Counted from the stretch's first letter, positions 6,384 through 12,673 are shown. The stretch is DNA of 12,673 nt from Ktedonobacteraceae bacterium (GCA_014896635.1 JADBKA010000129.1:1-12673), one strand, 5' to 3'. Numbers and translations: made by a program. Notes: generated by a model from the letters alone, not told the origin.

Positions 6384-8027
6384 TTAGCGTTTCCGCATGT
6401 GGTGGATCTTTAAGGCGATCTGGAGATTGAGGCGCACCTCTGAATCTTCGAGGGAGCGTCCAAGCAGGGCCTCGATACGTTCGAGGCGATAGAGCAAGGA
6501 ATTGCGGTGCAGGTGCATGGCGCGGGCCGTCTCGCTGAGGTTGCCATTGCAGCGGAAGTAGCTCTCCAGCGTTTCGAGCAGCGCGTTATCGTTGCGGGTA
6601 TCGCTGCTGAGCAGAGGGCCGAGCGTCTCGCGGTAGAAATCATTGATTTCACTCTGTCCATCGAGGTAAAAGAGCAGGCGATAGACGCCCAGGCGGGCGA
6701 AGGAGTGCAGTTGTCCCTCACCAAAGAGGCGGCGTCCGATCTCAAGGGCTTGCTGTGCCTCGCGGAAGGATTGTGGGATACTCTGCAAATTGTGTGCCAG
6801 CCGCCCACAGCCGCAGCTATAGAGAGGTGTGCTGCGGCCCGGACTCTTCTGTGAGAGCAGGCGTGTATGGATGCGTTCCAGGCGTGTGAAGATCTCGTTC
6901 TCGTGTTCCTGTTCGTCGGAAGCGATATCGTTATGTGGAGCAAAAGGAAGAAGGGCGACGACGCGGCGTGATTCCCCGAGAACCCAGCAGCCGGGCCAGG
7001 CGCGTAACAGTTCGTCGCGTACGCGACGGCCCCATTGAGTATAGGAGGTGCCGTTGCCTGTATAGTCGATTTCGTGCTCGTCGGTGGAGGTCTCGCATAC
7101 CACGACCACTTGTGGGATCGTGAGATCGTAGCCGAGCAGGCGCGCGCGGGCCAGCATCTCCTCAGGTTGCTGATAGTTGCCCTGGAGAATATCGGTGAAG
7201 GCTTCCACCTGGTAGCGACTCTCGACCTCGCTGCGTTCGCGCTCACGGGCAAACTCGATCTTGAGGATAGCCGCGACCTTGCCCAGGATAATGCGCTCCT
7301 GGTAATCGAAGTCGCGCTCATAGCCAATCAGCGAGAGGTAGCCGACAATCTCATGCCGTATCAGGATAGGCTCCATGACACGTGTCAGGCTCTGCATGCG
7401 CAGCCATTCGTCGGTCAGGGGAAAAGGCAGGAGCAGGACATCGGCCCCGGCTGGTGCTGCCTGATAGCGAATACGATGCTCGGCATCCTGCACGATGACC
7501 CACCTGCCGCGACTGGTAGCAAGACGTTCACAGACGCCCTGAATGCCTACTCCCTGCGCGCTCAATTCCATCAACTGCTGAGCAATCTCGGTCGCCTTGC
7601 GTTCAATTTCGCCACGAAAATTAACGACAAACGCAATGATTTCGCGCTCGATCTCTTCAATGATCGTGGTTGGGGGAAGCAAGATAAGAGGAATGTGCAA
7701 CTGGTCAGCCAGTGCCAGTGTTTCTTCGCCCAGCTCTGCAACAGATGGCGCCGCGACTGCGACGGCAGCGACACCGGCCTTATGCAGCGTTTTTAGCAGG
7801 TGAGGAAGCGTTTCATCGAGGCTACGCAACTGTGCAAGCTTGAGCAAAGCTAGCTCACCCCCCTGTACCATGTCGAATGCGGGCAGGCGTGCGCGCATAT
7901 GACAGGCCCATGTCACGCGATGCTCTAATCCTGCCGCGCCTGCTACCAGTTGTGCGTCTCGTGAGGAGAGCAGCGTGAGAATATTGCGGACAGAAGCCGA
8001 AGAAGCTGACAAGGGCAAACTGCTCAT
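6384..8027 (-). CDS. PucR family transcriptional regulator
   Basis: Predicted 547-residue activator-type regulator. Residues about 10-130 form the N-terminal PucR-like domain (VRNILTLLSSRDAQLVAGAAGLEHRV onward, with LADQLHIPLILLPP). A middle sensory part follows, in the place where a GAF-like fold often sits (WVIVQDAEHRIRY...LPFPLTDEWLRM...EIVGYLSLIG). A degenerate GGDEF-like domain spans roughly 300-440. The C-terminal PucR helix-turn-helix lies at 483-545, with NLSETARAMHLHRNSLLYRL at its centre. Members regulate purine, sugar-acid, proline or other catabolic genes, but no such gene lies beside this one, so its target is unknown. The start has only a weak ribosome-binding site. A TACAAT box 13 nt ahead of the ATG might give a very short leader. 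It follows the small basic gene by 55 nt on the same strand. Confidence 0.88.
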   Translation of the reverse strand: MSSLPLSASSASVRNILTLLSSRDAQLVAGAAGLEHRVTWACHMRARLPAFDMVQGGELALLKLAQLRSLDETLPHLLKTLHKAGVAAVAVAAPSVAELGEETLALADQLHIPLILLPPTTIIEEIEREIIAFVVNFRGEIERKATEIAQQLMELSAQGVGIQGVCERLATSRGRWVIVQDAEHRIRYQAAPAGADVLLLPFPLTDEWLRMQSLTRVMEPILIRHEIVGYLSLIGYERDFDYQERIILGKVAAILKIEFARERERSEVESRYQVEAFTDILQGNYQQPEEMLARARLLGYDLTIPQVVVVCETSTDEHEIDYTGNGTSYTQWGRRVRDELLRAWPGCWVLGESRRVVALLPFAPHNDIASDEQEHENEIFTRLERIHTRLLSQKSPGRSTPLYSCGCGRLAHNLQSIPQSFREAQQALEIGRRLFGEGQLHSFARLGVYRLLFYLDGQSEINDFYRETLGPLLSSDTRNDNALLETLESYFRCNGNLSETARAMHLHRNSLLYRLERIEALLGRSLEDSEVRLNLQIALKIHHMRKR

Positions 8028-8082
8028 AGCTCACACACGCATTGTAATCGTTGAGATTGAGTAAATAGTCAAAGGTCGAATC

Positions 8083-8199
8083 TCAGCGTCTGGTAGCCGG
8101 GCTGGCAGGATTTGATTTCTGCGCCAGGCGTTGTTTTTCCTTACGTTTCTTTGCCTTAATGCGATGTTTGCGCCAGGCAACACGTTTTGTCTTGTTCAT
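8083..8199 (-). CDS. Small very basic protein, 38 residues
   Basis: The frame encodes 38 residues, 16 of them Lys or Arg and only one acidic: it begins MNKTKRVAWRKHRIKAKK and ends SPATRR. The ATG has AAAGGA 8 nt upstream, and the gene starts 38 nt after the stop of the TPR gene, so it is very likely translated as part of that transcript. Size and charge resemble small ribosome-associated proteins (for example the mycobacterial bS22 / AURKAIP1-COX24-like group) and short basic proteins seen in Chloroflexota, but I see no decisive motif. RNA binding is a reasonable inference. Charge complementarity with the acidic tail encoded next door is notable. Automated gene finders would easily miss it. 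Confidence 0.65.
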   Translation of the reverse strand: MNKTKRVAWRKHRIKAKKRKEKQRLAQKSNPASPATRR

Positions 8200-8237
8200 C
8201 TATGAATTCCTTTCCTCTTTCTACTATATTACAAGAA

Positions 8238-9059
8238 TTACTCTTCCGACTCAAGGGTACTGTCAAGATCAAGCTCTGAGATATCTTCTGTCTCTTCACC
8301 CCCATCGTAGTATTCGTCTTCATTCCCCAGTTCGTCATCTTCTTCGCGGTCGTAGCTCAACACGGAACCCTTGATGTAAGCACGGATGGTCTCACCGCTA
8401 CCCTGAGAGGGGAAGCTTACCTTACCTAGCATACTCGGATGCTGGTAGACTTCGCGGATGCGAATGCGCACGGCGCGCTCGTTCCCCTGTCCCATATATG
8501 TGATGGCAGCAGCATAGCGGTTGCCGCCCTCAATGAAATTGATCAGGCGATTGGCAAGGCGTGGCTCAACCTGGCCGATGATATCACCACTTGGACTGAT
8601 CACGAGCAGGCGATGCCCGTTGACGCGCAGTTGCACCTTATCGCCCACGCCGACTTTTGCCAGAATCGAAGGCGCGGCAAGCTCGATCAACGAAGTGACA
8701 CCGGTCTTCCCGGTCTCATCAATGTACAGATCCGCATCAATACGTTCGGCATTACGAACCTGGGCCTCCGTTTCTTGCAGCAGGGCAAGCCGGTCCAGGT
8801 TCTTGCGCGCGATGGTATTATTGGGATTGAGTTTCAATGTCTGCGAGTAAGCCTGGCGGGCTTCTGTGTACATTCCCAGCTCGCTATAAGCTTTTCCCAG
8901 GCGGTTATAGATCTCCGGCTCCATTGGGAAGAGGTTCAGGAGATTCTTATTGGTGTTAACTGCTTCCTCCCACTGTCCTTCTTGCGCCTGTTTGATTGCC
9001 AGATCTGTCCATTGTTTCTTCAGTCGCGCTTTCTCTTCAGCCGATAAAGCTTGCGTCAT
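8238..9059 (-). CDS. TPR protein with beta-rich middle and acidic tail
   Basis: Predicted 273-residue soluble protein of unknown function. Two tetratricopeptide repeats occupy about residues 17-50 (AIKQAQEGQWEEAVNTNKNL) and 50-83 (IYNRLGKAYSELGMYTEARQ), usually a protein-binding surface. Residues 120-235 look beta-rich (VGDKVQLRVNGHRLLVISPS, IIGQVEPRLANRLINFIEGG) and faintly recall HIRAN-type small domains; I would not rely on that. The last 37 residues, from about 237, are dominated by Glu and Asp with a DEYYDGG element and are probably disordered. GGAGG lies 10 nt before the ATG. The gene starts 50 nt after miaB, carries its own -10 box, and is followed by the basic 38-residue gene. Cofactor-like chaperoning of nucleic-acid-binding proteins is only an idea. 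Confidence 0.75.
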   Translation of the reverse strand: MTQALSAEEKARLKKQWTDLAIKQAQEGQWEEAVNTNKNLLNLFPMEPEIYNRLGKAYSELGMYTEARQAYSQTLKLNPNNTIARKNLDRLALLQETEAQVRNAERIDADLYIDETGKTGVTSLIELAAPSILAKVGVGDKVQLRVNGHRLLVISPSGDIIGQVEPRLANRLINFIEGGNRYAAAITYMGQGNERAVRIRIREVYQHPSMLGKVSFPSQGSGETIRAYIKGSVLSYDREEDDELGNEDEYYDGGEETEDISELDLDSTLESEE

Positions 9060-9108
9060 GAAAAGCCTTCCTCCATCTTTACAGGATAAGAGTGTTTATA
9101 GCTTGCTT

Positions 9109-9136
9109 ATTATACAGCAACAGCGCAACCCTGCAA
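9109..9136 (-). promoter_or_regulatory. Putative promoter for the TPR gene
   Basis: At the very end of miaB, minus strand, TATAAT (9109-9114) is a perfect -10 box preceded by TG. TTGCAG (9131-9136) lies 16 nt upstream as a weak -35. The stretch 9100-9116 reads TGTATAATAAGCAAGCT, nearly identical to the -10 region of the miaB promoter. Confidence 0.5.
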
Positions 9137-10618
9137 GGACCAGGAAGTGGCTCGTTCGATACGTACGTGTACCATATCTCCTGGCTGAATGAAACCGCCT
9201 TTGTCCGTCTCTGGCTGTGGGAAAAAGACCAGCTTATTTGCGCGGTTGCGTCCCTTCCACTGCCTGCGTCCATGTGACGTATTCTCTTCTTCGACCATCA
9301 CTTCTTCTGTCCGTCCCACATACTGCTGGTTCAATTCAAGGGCGATCTCCGCCTGTAATTCTTCTACCGCGTGCAAGCGGCGCTTCTTCTCTTCCAGGGG
9401 GACATCATCTTCCCAGCGAGCCGCAACCGTTCCCGGGCGTACCGAGTACCTGGCAACATGGACCACATCGAAGCGTATCTTCTCCAGCAGATCCAGCGTG
9501 TGCTGAAACTCTGTTTCTGTTTCGCCGCAGAAACCCACGATGATGTCGGTGGAGAGCGAGACGCCGGGCCACAGTTCGCGTATCTTCTCGATACGCTCGC
9601 AATATTCCTCCACTGTATATCCGCGTTTCATGCGCCTGAGCGTTGCATTATCACCGGCCTGGACGGGGATATTCACGTGCTCGCAGACCTTTGGCAGGTG
9701 GGCCATGCGCTCGATCATGCTATCGGTCATGAGGCGCGGGTAGGATGTCATGAAGCGAATGCGCTGTAAGCCGTCGATTTCGCTGAGGCGTGCCATGAGT
9801 TCTGCCAGGTCGGGCTGACCTGGTAGATCGAGGCCGTAGGCTTCGACAGTCTGTCCGAGCAGCGTCAGTTCCTTTGCTCCTTTTGCCACGAGAGTGCGAG
9901 CCTCGGCCATCAATTCTTCAACTGGGCGACTGCGTTCCCTGCCCCGGCGGTAGGGGACGATACAGTAGGTACAGACCTTGTTGCAGCCCAGGATCACCGG
10001 CAGCCATGCGCTCGGACTGGCCGCTTTGTGTTCTACCTGTGTGGGGTAGTGAGCGGTGCGTTCGCCAGGTCTGGGGGTGATTGCCATTGGCAGAACCGTG
10101 CGCTTGCTGTCCCTGTTCAGGGACGTGGCAAAGGTCGGCTGGAGTGGCTGAATCTGTGGGGAATGCTGGTCGTTTGTGGTTTGCTGCGGCCCCTCATCGG
10201 CCATCAGTTCAATGTCGAGGCAACCTGCGCCAGAGATAGGCGTCCAGCGTTCTTCCAGAAAGCGCGGGAGAATGTCTGCCTGCTCCACCTTCATAAAAAG
10301 GTCGATATGTGGATAGCGTCTACTCAGCGTGTCGATAGTTTTCTGATTGCCGATCATGCAGCCCATCAGGGCGATCAGGAAGTCGCCGCGCTTCTCCTTT
10401 GTATGTTTGAGCTGAGCGAGCAAATTGTGTGCCTTCTCTTCCGGCGCCTGGCGCACGCTACAGGTATTGAGGACCACGAGATTCGCCTGGTCCATACTCG
10501 TCTCCTCCCATCCTAACTCATCCAGTATGGCCTGGATACGTTGCGAGTCAGCCTGGTTCATCTGGCAGCCAACTGTCCAGATATGATACTTCCCGCGTGG
10601 AATGGTTATCGTGGTCAT
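9110..10618 (-). CDS. tRNA-2-methylthio-N6-dimethylallyladenosine synthase
   Basis: Radical SAM methylthiotransferase of 502 residues that adds a methylthio group to C2 of i6A37 in tRNAs reading UNN codons. The N-terminal domain binds the auxiliary cluster through C18 (VGCQMN), C53 (LNTCSVR) and C87 (MGCM). The radical SAM motif is C212-N-K-V-C216-T-Y-C219, followed by I-V-P-Y-R-R-G-R-E-R-S-R, a strong MiaB signature. The C-terminal TRAM domain includes GRNRANKLVFF. Between the first two domains lies a linker of about 70 residues (130-200), rich in Gln, Thr and Pro, which makes the protein longer than the usual 440-480. The ATG at 10618 is preferred because GAGG stands 8 nt upstream; a TTG two codons earlier also opens the frame. 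A near-consensus promoter lies upstream. Confidence 0.95.
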   Translation of the reverse strand: MTTITIPRGKYHIWTVGCQMNQADSQRIQAILDELGWEETSMDQANLVVLNTCSVRQAPEEKAHNLLAQLKHTKEKRGDFLIALMGCMIGNQKTIDTLSRRYPHIDLFMKVEQADILPRFLEERWTPISGAGCLDIELMADEGPQQTTNDQHSPQIQPLQPTFATSLNRDSKRTVLPMAITPRPGERTAHYPTQVEHKAASPSAWLPVILGCNKVCTYCIVPYRRGRERSRPVEELMAEARTLVAKGAKELTLLGQTVEAYGLDLPGQPDLAELMARLSEIDGLQRIRFMTSYPRLMTDSMIERMAHLPKVCEHVNIPVQAGDNATLRRMKRGYTVEEYCERIEKIRELWPGVSLSTDIIVGFCGETETEFQHTLDLLEKIRFDVVHVARYSVRPGTVAARWEDDVPLEEKKRRLHAVEELQAEIALELNQQYVGRTEEVMVEEENTSHGRRQWKGRNRANKLVFFPQPETDKGGFIQPGDMVHVRIERATSWSLQGCAVAV

Positions 10619-10698
10619 TATCAAAGCCTCTTTTCGCGTGTCAATAGTCTACTTTCCGGGATGCCTGCGCTTTTTCTCTCTCTCTATCTAAGCTTGCT

Positions 10699-10727
10699 AT
10701 TATACACCACGCAGCCATAGCTGTCAT
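10699..10727 (-). promoter_or_regulatory. Promoter of miaB
   Basis: On the minus strand, ATGACA (10722-10727, 5 of 6 consensus) and TATAAT (10699-10704, perfect) are spaced by exactly 17 nt. The expected start of transcription is near 10692, giving a leader of roughly 75 nt before the miaB ATG. This is one of the clearest promoters in the window and could drive miaB, the TPR gene, the small basic gene and perhaps pucR. Confidence 0.75.
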
Positions 10728-11002
10728 CAGTTTGTTCACGAGGGCCAGGCAACCGCATCTCATTTTTGGAACTGGCTCCACAAGCTGTGTCATCATCAGC
10801 TAGCTTTCAAAGTTCTACTGTATGAATAGGCTCTACAGGGCGCTTGAAAATTTAGATGCTATTGCCCTATCACGGGGCCAGAGGCTGCAGCTCCCTGGCG
10901 GAGCGTGAGGATGCCTCGCAAAAAACACCTTTTTCTCGTTTTGCCCCCGTTCCAGAGGCAAATTGGACTTTGCACTTGCCGAGAGGCTGTCAAGGAGATC
11001 GC
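10728..11002. other. Intergenic stretch, no gene seen
   Basis: Together with the miaB leader this leaves more than 400 bases between miaB and the tRNA. Beyond the two promoters at its ends I find no gene with a ribosome-binding site, no long hairpin with a T tract and no tandem repeat. A 28-codon frame from the ATG at 10822 lacks a ribosome-binding site and is probably chance. Confidence 0.5.
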
Positions 11003-11031
11003 TTGACAAAAAATCACTGATGCGCTATGAT
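11003..11031 (+). promoter_or_regulatory. Promoter of tRNA-Leu
   Basis: TTGACA (11003-11008, perfect) and TATGAT (11026-11031, 5 of 6) are spaced by 17 nt, and the tRNA begins 20 nt after the -10 box. This is a strong housekeeping-type promoter, as expected for a stable RNA gene. Confidence 0.85.
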
Positions 11032-11050
11032 TGCGAACGTTAGCAGCGAT

Positions 11051-11131
11051 GCCGGTGTGGCGGAATGGTATACGCGCTTGTCTCAAAAACAAGTCCCGCA
11101 AGGGTTGAGGGTTCGAATCTCTCCACCGGCA
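11051..11131 (+). tRNA. tRNA-Leu (anticodon CAA)
   Basis: A complete class II tRNA of 81 nt. The acceptor stem pairs GCCGGTG (11051-11057) with CACCGGC (11124-11130), and the discriminator base is A at 11131. The anticodon stem CTTGT/ACAAG encloses the loop CTCAAAA, with CAA at 11084-11086, reading the leucine codon UUG. A long variable arm (CCC-GCAA-GGG) at about 11095-11104 and the T arm GAGGG-TTCGAAT-CTCTC (11107-11123) follow. The 3' CCA is not encoded in full, as the genomic sequence continues CCT. A36, A37 and A38 are all adenine, making it a candidate substrate for MiaA and MiaB. Its 3' half is the likely integration target of the adjoining element. Confidence 0.96.
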
Positions 11132-11148
11132 CCTCAGAGGATCTTCGA

Positions 11149-11192
11149 GGCGTCTCAAGCAAGCAGAAAAGCGGCTTGAGGCGTTTCTATTT
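11149..11192 (+). terminator. Hairpin after tRNA-Leu, probable terminator
   Basis: GGCGTCTCAAGC (11149-11160) pairs with GCTTGAGGCGTT (11174-11185), allowing two G-U pairs, around a 13-nt loop, followed by a T-rich stretch (TTTCTATTTG). It starts 18 nt after the tRNA and probably ends its transcript. Confidence 0.6.
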
Positions 11193-11227
11193 GTAGGGGA
11201 GGAGGGAGTTGACAGCAAAACACAAAG

Positions 11228-12364
11228 TTATCCTCGCAGCACATCATCAAGCTTCTTCATCGCTTCCTGCTGCATAGTCGGCAACACATGAGAGTACACA
11301 TCCAGTGTCATGCTGATCCGACTATGGCCTAAAATTTCCTGCACCACCTTCGAGTGGACACCCATACTCAAAAGGAGCGTGGCCGCACTATGCCGCAGGT
11401 CATGAAAACGTACCTCAGGCAGCCCTGCCTGCTGCAACAGCTTTTTCAAGGCAACACGTACATCCCTGTCTGGATTGAGGTGTGTTCCTACCGAGGTACA
11501 GAACACGTAATCATGCTCCTGCCAGGTCGGCCCGGCCTTGAGCTTTCTCTCCTGTTGTTGTACCCGGTGTCTCTTGAGCGCCTCAAGGGCAAATGGGGCA
11601 AGCAGAATGCCTCTGCGGCTTTTTTCTGTTTTTGGCTCAGCTTCGACGAATCCCCGGCCTGAAGCTCTGGACGGTACACGTGTCAGAATGCGGCAAATCT
11701 GGAGCGTTCCCGTCGCAAAATTGATGTCTCGCCACTTGAGGCCCAGCAGTTCTCCACGGCGCATCCCTGTTGCCAGAGCCAGCACAAAGAGGGCCTCCTG
11801 GGGATGCCCCTGAGCCGCAGCCAGCAGTCGTTGTACCTGTTCAGGACTCAGGGGCTGAATCTCAAAGTGTTTTCTCCGAGGCGGTGAGGCCAGATCACAG
11901 ACATTCTGCGGGAGCAGCCTCCAACGTACTGCATGATCCAGAGCTTTGTGCAGCACATTATGAAAACTGGTGACGGTGGTTGCCGATAATCCCTCCTTCA
12001 GCTTTTGATGATACAATGACTGGAGATGTCGGGGAGTCAACTTGTGTAGCGGATGGCGTCCCAGACCCGGCACAAGATGGAGACGGATAATTCCCTCGTA
12101 GCGCTCGTAAGTTCGATCACGAATGCTCTGACGGTGAACTTCCTCCAGCCAGTAGTGCAGGTACTGTTTAACTGTCTGCTGTGGCGCTGTTATCAGCGTC
12201 CCCTCCTGCTGTTGATGCAGGGCTATTTTCAGTTGCTCCTGCACCTCTCTACGAGTTTTTCCATAAAACGTCTTCCTTCTGTCAGATGTTAATGAAATGC
12301 TTGCGGCCCAGCGCCCATCATTCCTCCGGTAGATGGACCCTTCACCATGTCCGCGTCTCGCCAT
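11228..12364 (-). CDS. Tyrosine site-specific integrase
   Basis: Phage-type integrase of 378 residues. An N-terminal arm-binding domain (GEGSIYRRNDGRWAASISL, then FYGKTRREVQEQL, about 7-45) resembles the AP2-like integrase arm domain. A SAM-like core-binding domain follows (about 62-160). The catalytic domain has the full active site: R202 in TGMRRGELLGL, K245 in EPKTEKSRR, H321 and R324 in HDLRH, H347 in LGHS, and nucleophile Y357 in LDVYSHV. The start at 12364 is chosen because AAAGGAG lies 9 nt upstream; the frame stays open for 15 more codons (to 12409), but those codons cover the palindrome downstream of its promoter. It faces the tRNA with its 3' end 96 nt away. An excisionase-like gene lies upstream on the same strand. 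The protein should be active. Confidence 0.93.
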   Translation of the reverse strand: MARRGHGEGSIYRRNDGRWAASISLTSDRRKTFYGKTRREVQEQLKIALHQQQEGTLITAPQQTVKQYLHYWLEEVHRQSIRDRTYERYEGIIRLHLVPGLGRHPLHKLTPRHLQSLYHQKLKEGLSATTVTSFHNVLHKALDHAVRWRLLPQNVCDLASPPRRKHFEIQPLSPEQVQRLLAAAQGHPQEALFVLALATGMRRGELLGLKWRDINFATGTLQICRILTRVPSRASGRGFVEAEPKTEKSRRGILLAPFALEALKRHRVQQQERKLKAGPTWQEHDYVFCTSVGTHLNPDRDVRVALKKLLQQAGLPEVRFHDLRHSAATLLLSMGVHSKVVQEILGHSRISMTLDVYSHVLPTMQQEAMKKLDDVLRG

Positions 12365-12394
12365 TTGACGATACTCCTTTCGCAATGCTTTTCT

Positions 12395-12410
12395 CGTGCA
12401 AAGTTGCACG
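12395..12410. promoter_or_regulatory. Candidate operator of the integrase promoter
   Basis: CGTGCAA-AG-TTGCACG is a perfect 7-2-7 palindrome placed just after the putative integrase -10 box, around the expected transcription start. A repressor bound here would block int. The binding protein is not in the window and may be encoded on the element. Confidence 0.5.
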
Positions 12411-12417
12411 TATCCTT

Positions 12418-12446
12418 AGCATAGCATGCTCCTCATCGACTGTGAA
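12418..12446 (-). promoter_or_regulatory. Putative integrase promoter
   Basis: On the minus strand, TTCACA (12441-12446, 5 of 6) and TATGCT (12418-12423, 4 of 6) are spaced by 17 nt. Transcription would begin near 12410, about 45 nt before the integrase ATG. It would uncouple int from the upstream excisionase-like gene. Confidence 0.55.
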
Positions 12447-12499
12447 CAGGTGTCCAACAAAAAGACAGAGACCATCTGCCTGCCCCCATGAATCGCCGG

Positions 12500-12533
12500 T
12501 ATGAGGAGTAAGCACAAATAATTACTCCTCATA
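12500..12533. repeat. 12-bp inverted repeat between xis-like gene and int
   Basis: TATGAGGAGTAA (12500-12511) and TTACTCCTCATA (12522-12533) are perfect inverted copies with a 10-nt spacer, starting 18 nt after the excisionase-like stop codon on the minus strand. No T tract follows on that strand, so a factor-independent terminator is doubtful. A protein-binding site or an RNA hairpin protecting the transcript end are alternatives. Confidence 0.5.
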
Positions 12534-12550
12534 CATCTCTTTATACAGAT

Positions 12551-12673
12551 TCAATGATTTCTCTGCCTTACTTCAAGCCAGTGTTGTAGATCCTCTCTGG
12601 ACACCCTGACTGCTCGTCCGAACCTCTGATCGGGGAGATGTTTGGAGTGAACCCCTGGGACCGGACAGCAATC
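12551..12673 (-). CDS. Excisionase-like helix-turn-helix protein, C-terminal part
   Basis: The window edge cuts this gene; 40 codons and a TGA stop are visible. They end in GRAVRVSREDLQHWLEVRQR, preceded by LPDQRFGR. This is the C-terminal half of the small winged helix-turn-helix found in excisionase-family DNA-binding proteins (MerR-like 'RVRREDLEAWL' pattern). Such proteins bend DNA at attachment sites and steer the integrase towards excision, which fits a place 186 nt upstream of int on the same strand. The start and the recognition helix lie outside the window, so a related small regulator is also possible. Confidence 0.6.
   Translation of the reverse strand, partial: DCCPVPGVHSKHLPDQRFGRAVRVSREDLQHWLEVRQRNH

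Larger units (their letters stand above)
11111..12673. mobile_element. Integrative element end at tRNA-Leu (partial)
   Basis: A tyrosine integrase and an excisionase-like gene lie directly beyond the 3' end of a tRNA gene, the classical arrangement of an integrated genomic island or prophage. The tRNA is intact, so the crossover presumably lies in its 3' half. The left border given is an estimate. The second attachment site and the cargo lie to the right of the window; I found no second copy of the tRNA 3' end within it. Confidence 0.7.

Noticed and set aside
7035..7796. Plus-strand frame of 253 codons opposite pucR
   Set aside because: It mirrors the pucR coding sequence in an antisense frame; the pucR product shows clear domains and this one none.
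8439..9047. Plus-strand frame of 202 codons opposite the TPR gene
   Set aside because: Antisense shadow; no family features and no ribosome-binding site, while the minus-strand protein has TPR motifs.
10028..10516. Plus-strand frame of 162 codons opposite miaB
   Set aside because: Antisense shadow of the MiaB N-terminal region and linker.
10822..10908. Plus-strand frame of 28 codons between miaB and the tRNA
   Set aside because: No ribosome-binding site and no recognisable features.
10859..11218. Minus-strand frame of 119 codons with a CRWRDSNPQPL-like stretch
   Set aside because: It reads antisense through the tRNA-Leu gene; this peptide pattern is a well-known artefact of translating tRNA genes backwards. 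It also covers the tRNA promoter and terminator.
12365..12409. Fifteen-codon N-terminal extension of the integrase
   Set aside because: The inner ATG at 12364 has a good ribosome-binding site, and the extension would run over the palindrome at the expected transcription start.
1..12673. CRISPR array or tandem repeats
   Set aside because: No regularly spaced direct repeats were seen anywhere in the window by reading.

Overview
The window looks like a chromosomal segment of a moderately GC-rich, soil-type bacterium. Gene content (PucR and PadR regulators, a hemH-hemG pair, a MiaB with a long linker, a small Lys/Arg-rich protein beside a TPR protein) and protein style are compatible with Chloroflexota, perhaps Ktedonobacteria. 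That assignment is from impression only, since no rRNA or marker search was possible.

Layout. (1) 1-3155, plus strand: a two-gene locus. The first gene encodes a radical-SAM-like, spore-photoproduct-lyase-like protein with an intact CxxxCxxC motif. The second is recognisable as a TcmP ('three-Cys-motif partner') protein with methyltransferase-like motifs, but it is broken by a single frameshift near 2521-2529. A perfect 15-bp stem-loop separates the two. (2) 3142-6265, minus strand: padR, then hemH (ferrochelatase), then hemG (HemY-type protoporphyrinogen/coproporphyrinogen oxidase), 7 nt apart. The padR promoter carries a clear palindromic candidate operator. (3) 6384-10618, minus strand: miaB, a TPR protein with a strongly acidic tail, a 38-residue very basic protein, and a PucR-family regulator, in that transcription order with 38-55 nt gaps. 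A near-consensus promoter lies ahead of miaB, and a second -10 element with almost the same sequence lies ahead of the TPR gene. (4) 11003-11131, plus strand: a tRNA-Leu(CAA) gene with a textbook promoter and a terminator-like hairpin. (5) 11228-12673, minus strand: the end of an integrative element seated against the tRNA, with a complete tyrosine integrase, its promoter and palindromic operator, and the 3' end of an excisionase-like helix-turn-helix gene cut by the window edge.

How the parts connect. hemH and hemG act at the end of heme synthesis and are probably co-transcribed, with PadR as a plausible local regulator. MiaB modifies A37 of tRNAs reading UNN codons, and the neighbouring tRNA-Leu(CAA) has the A36-A37-A38 run such enzymes need. 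The most unusual part is the three-Cys protein plus TcmP pair, whose biochemical function I do not know; here the partner appears damaged or misassembled.
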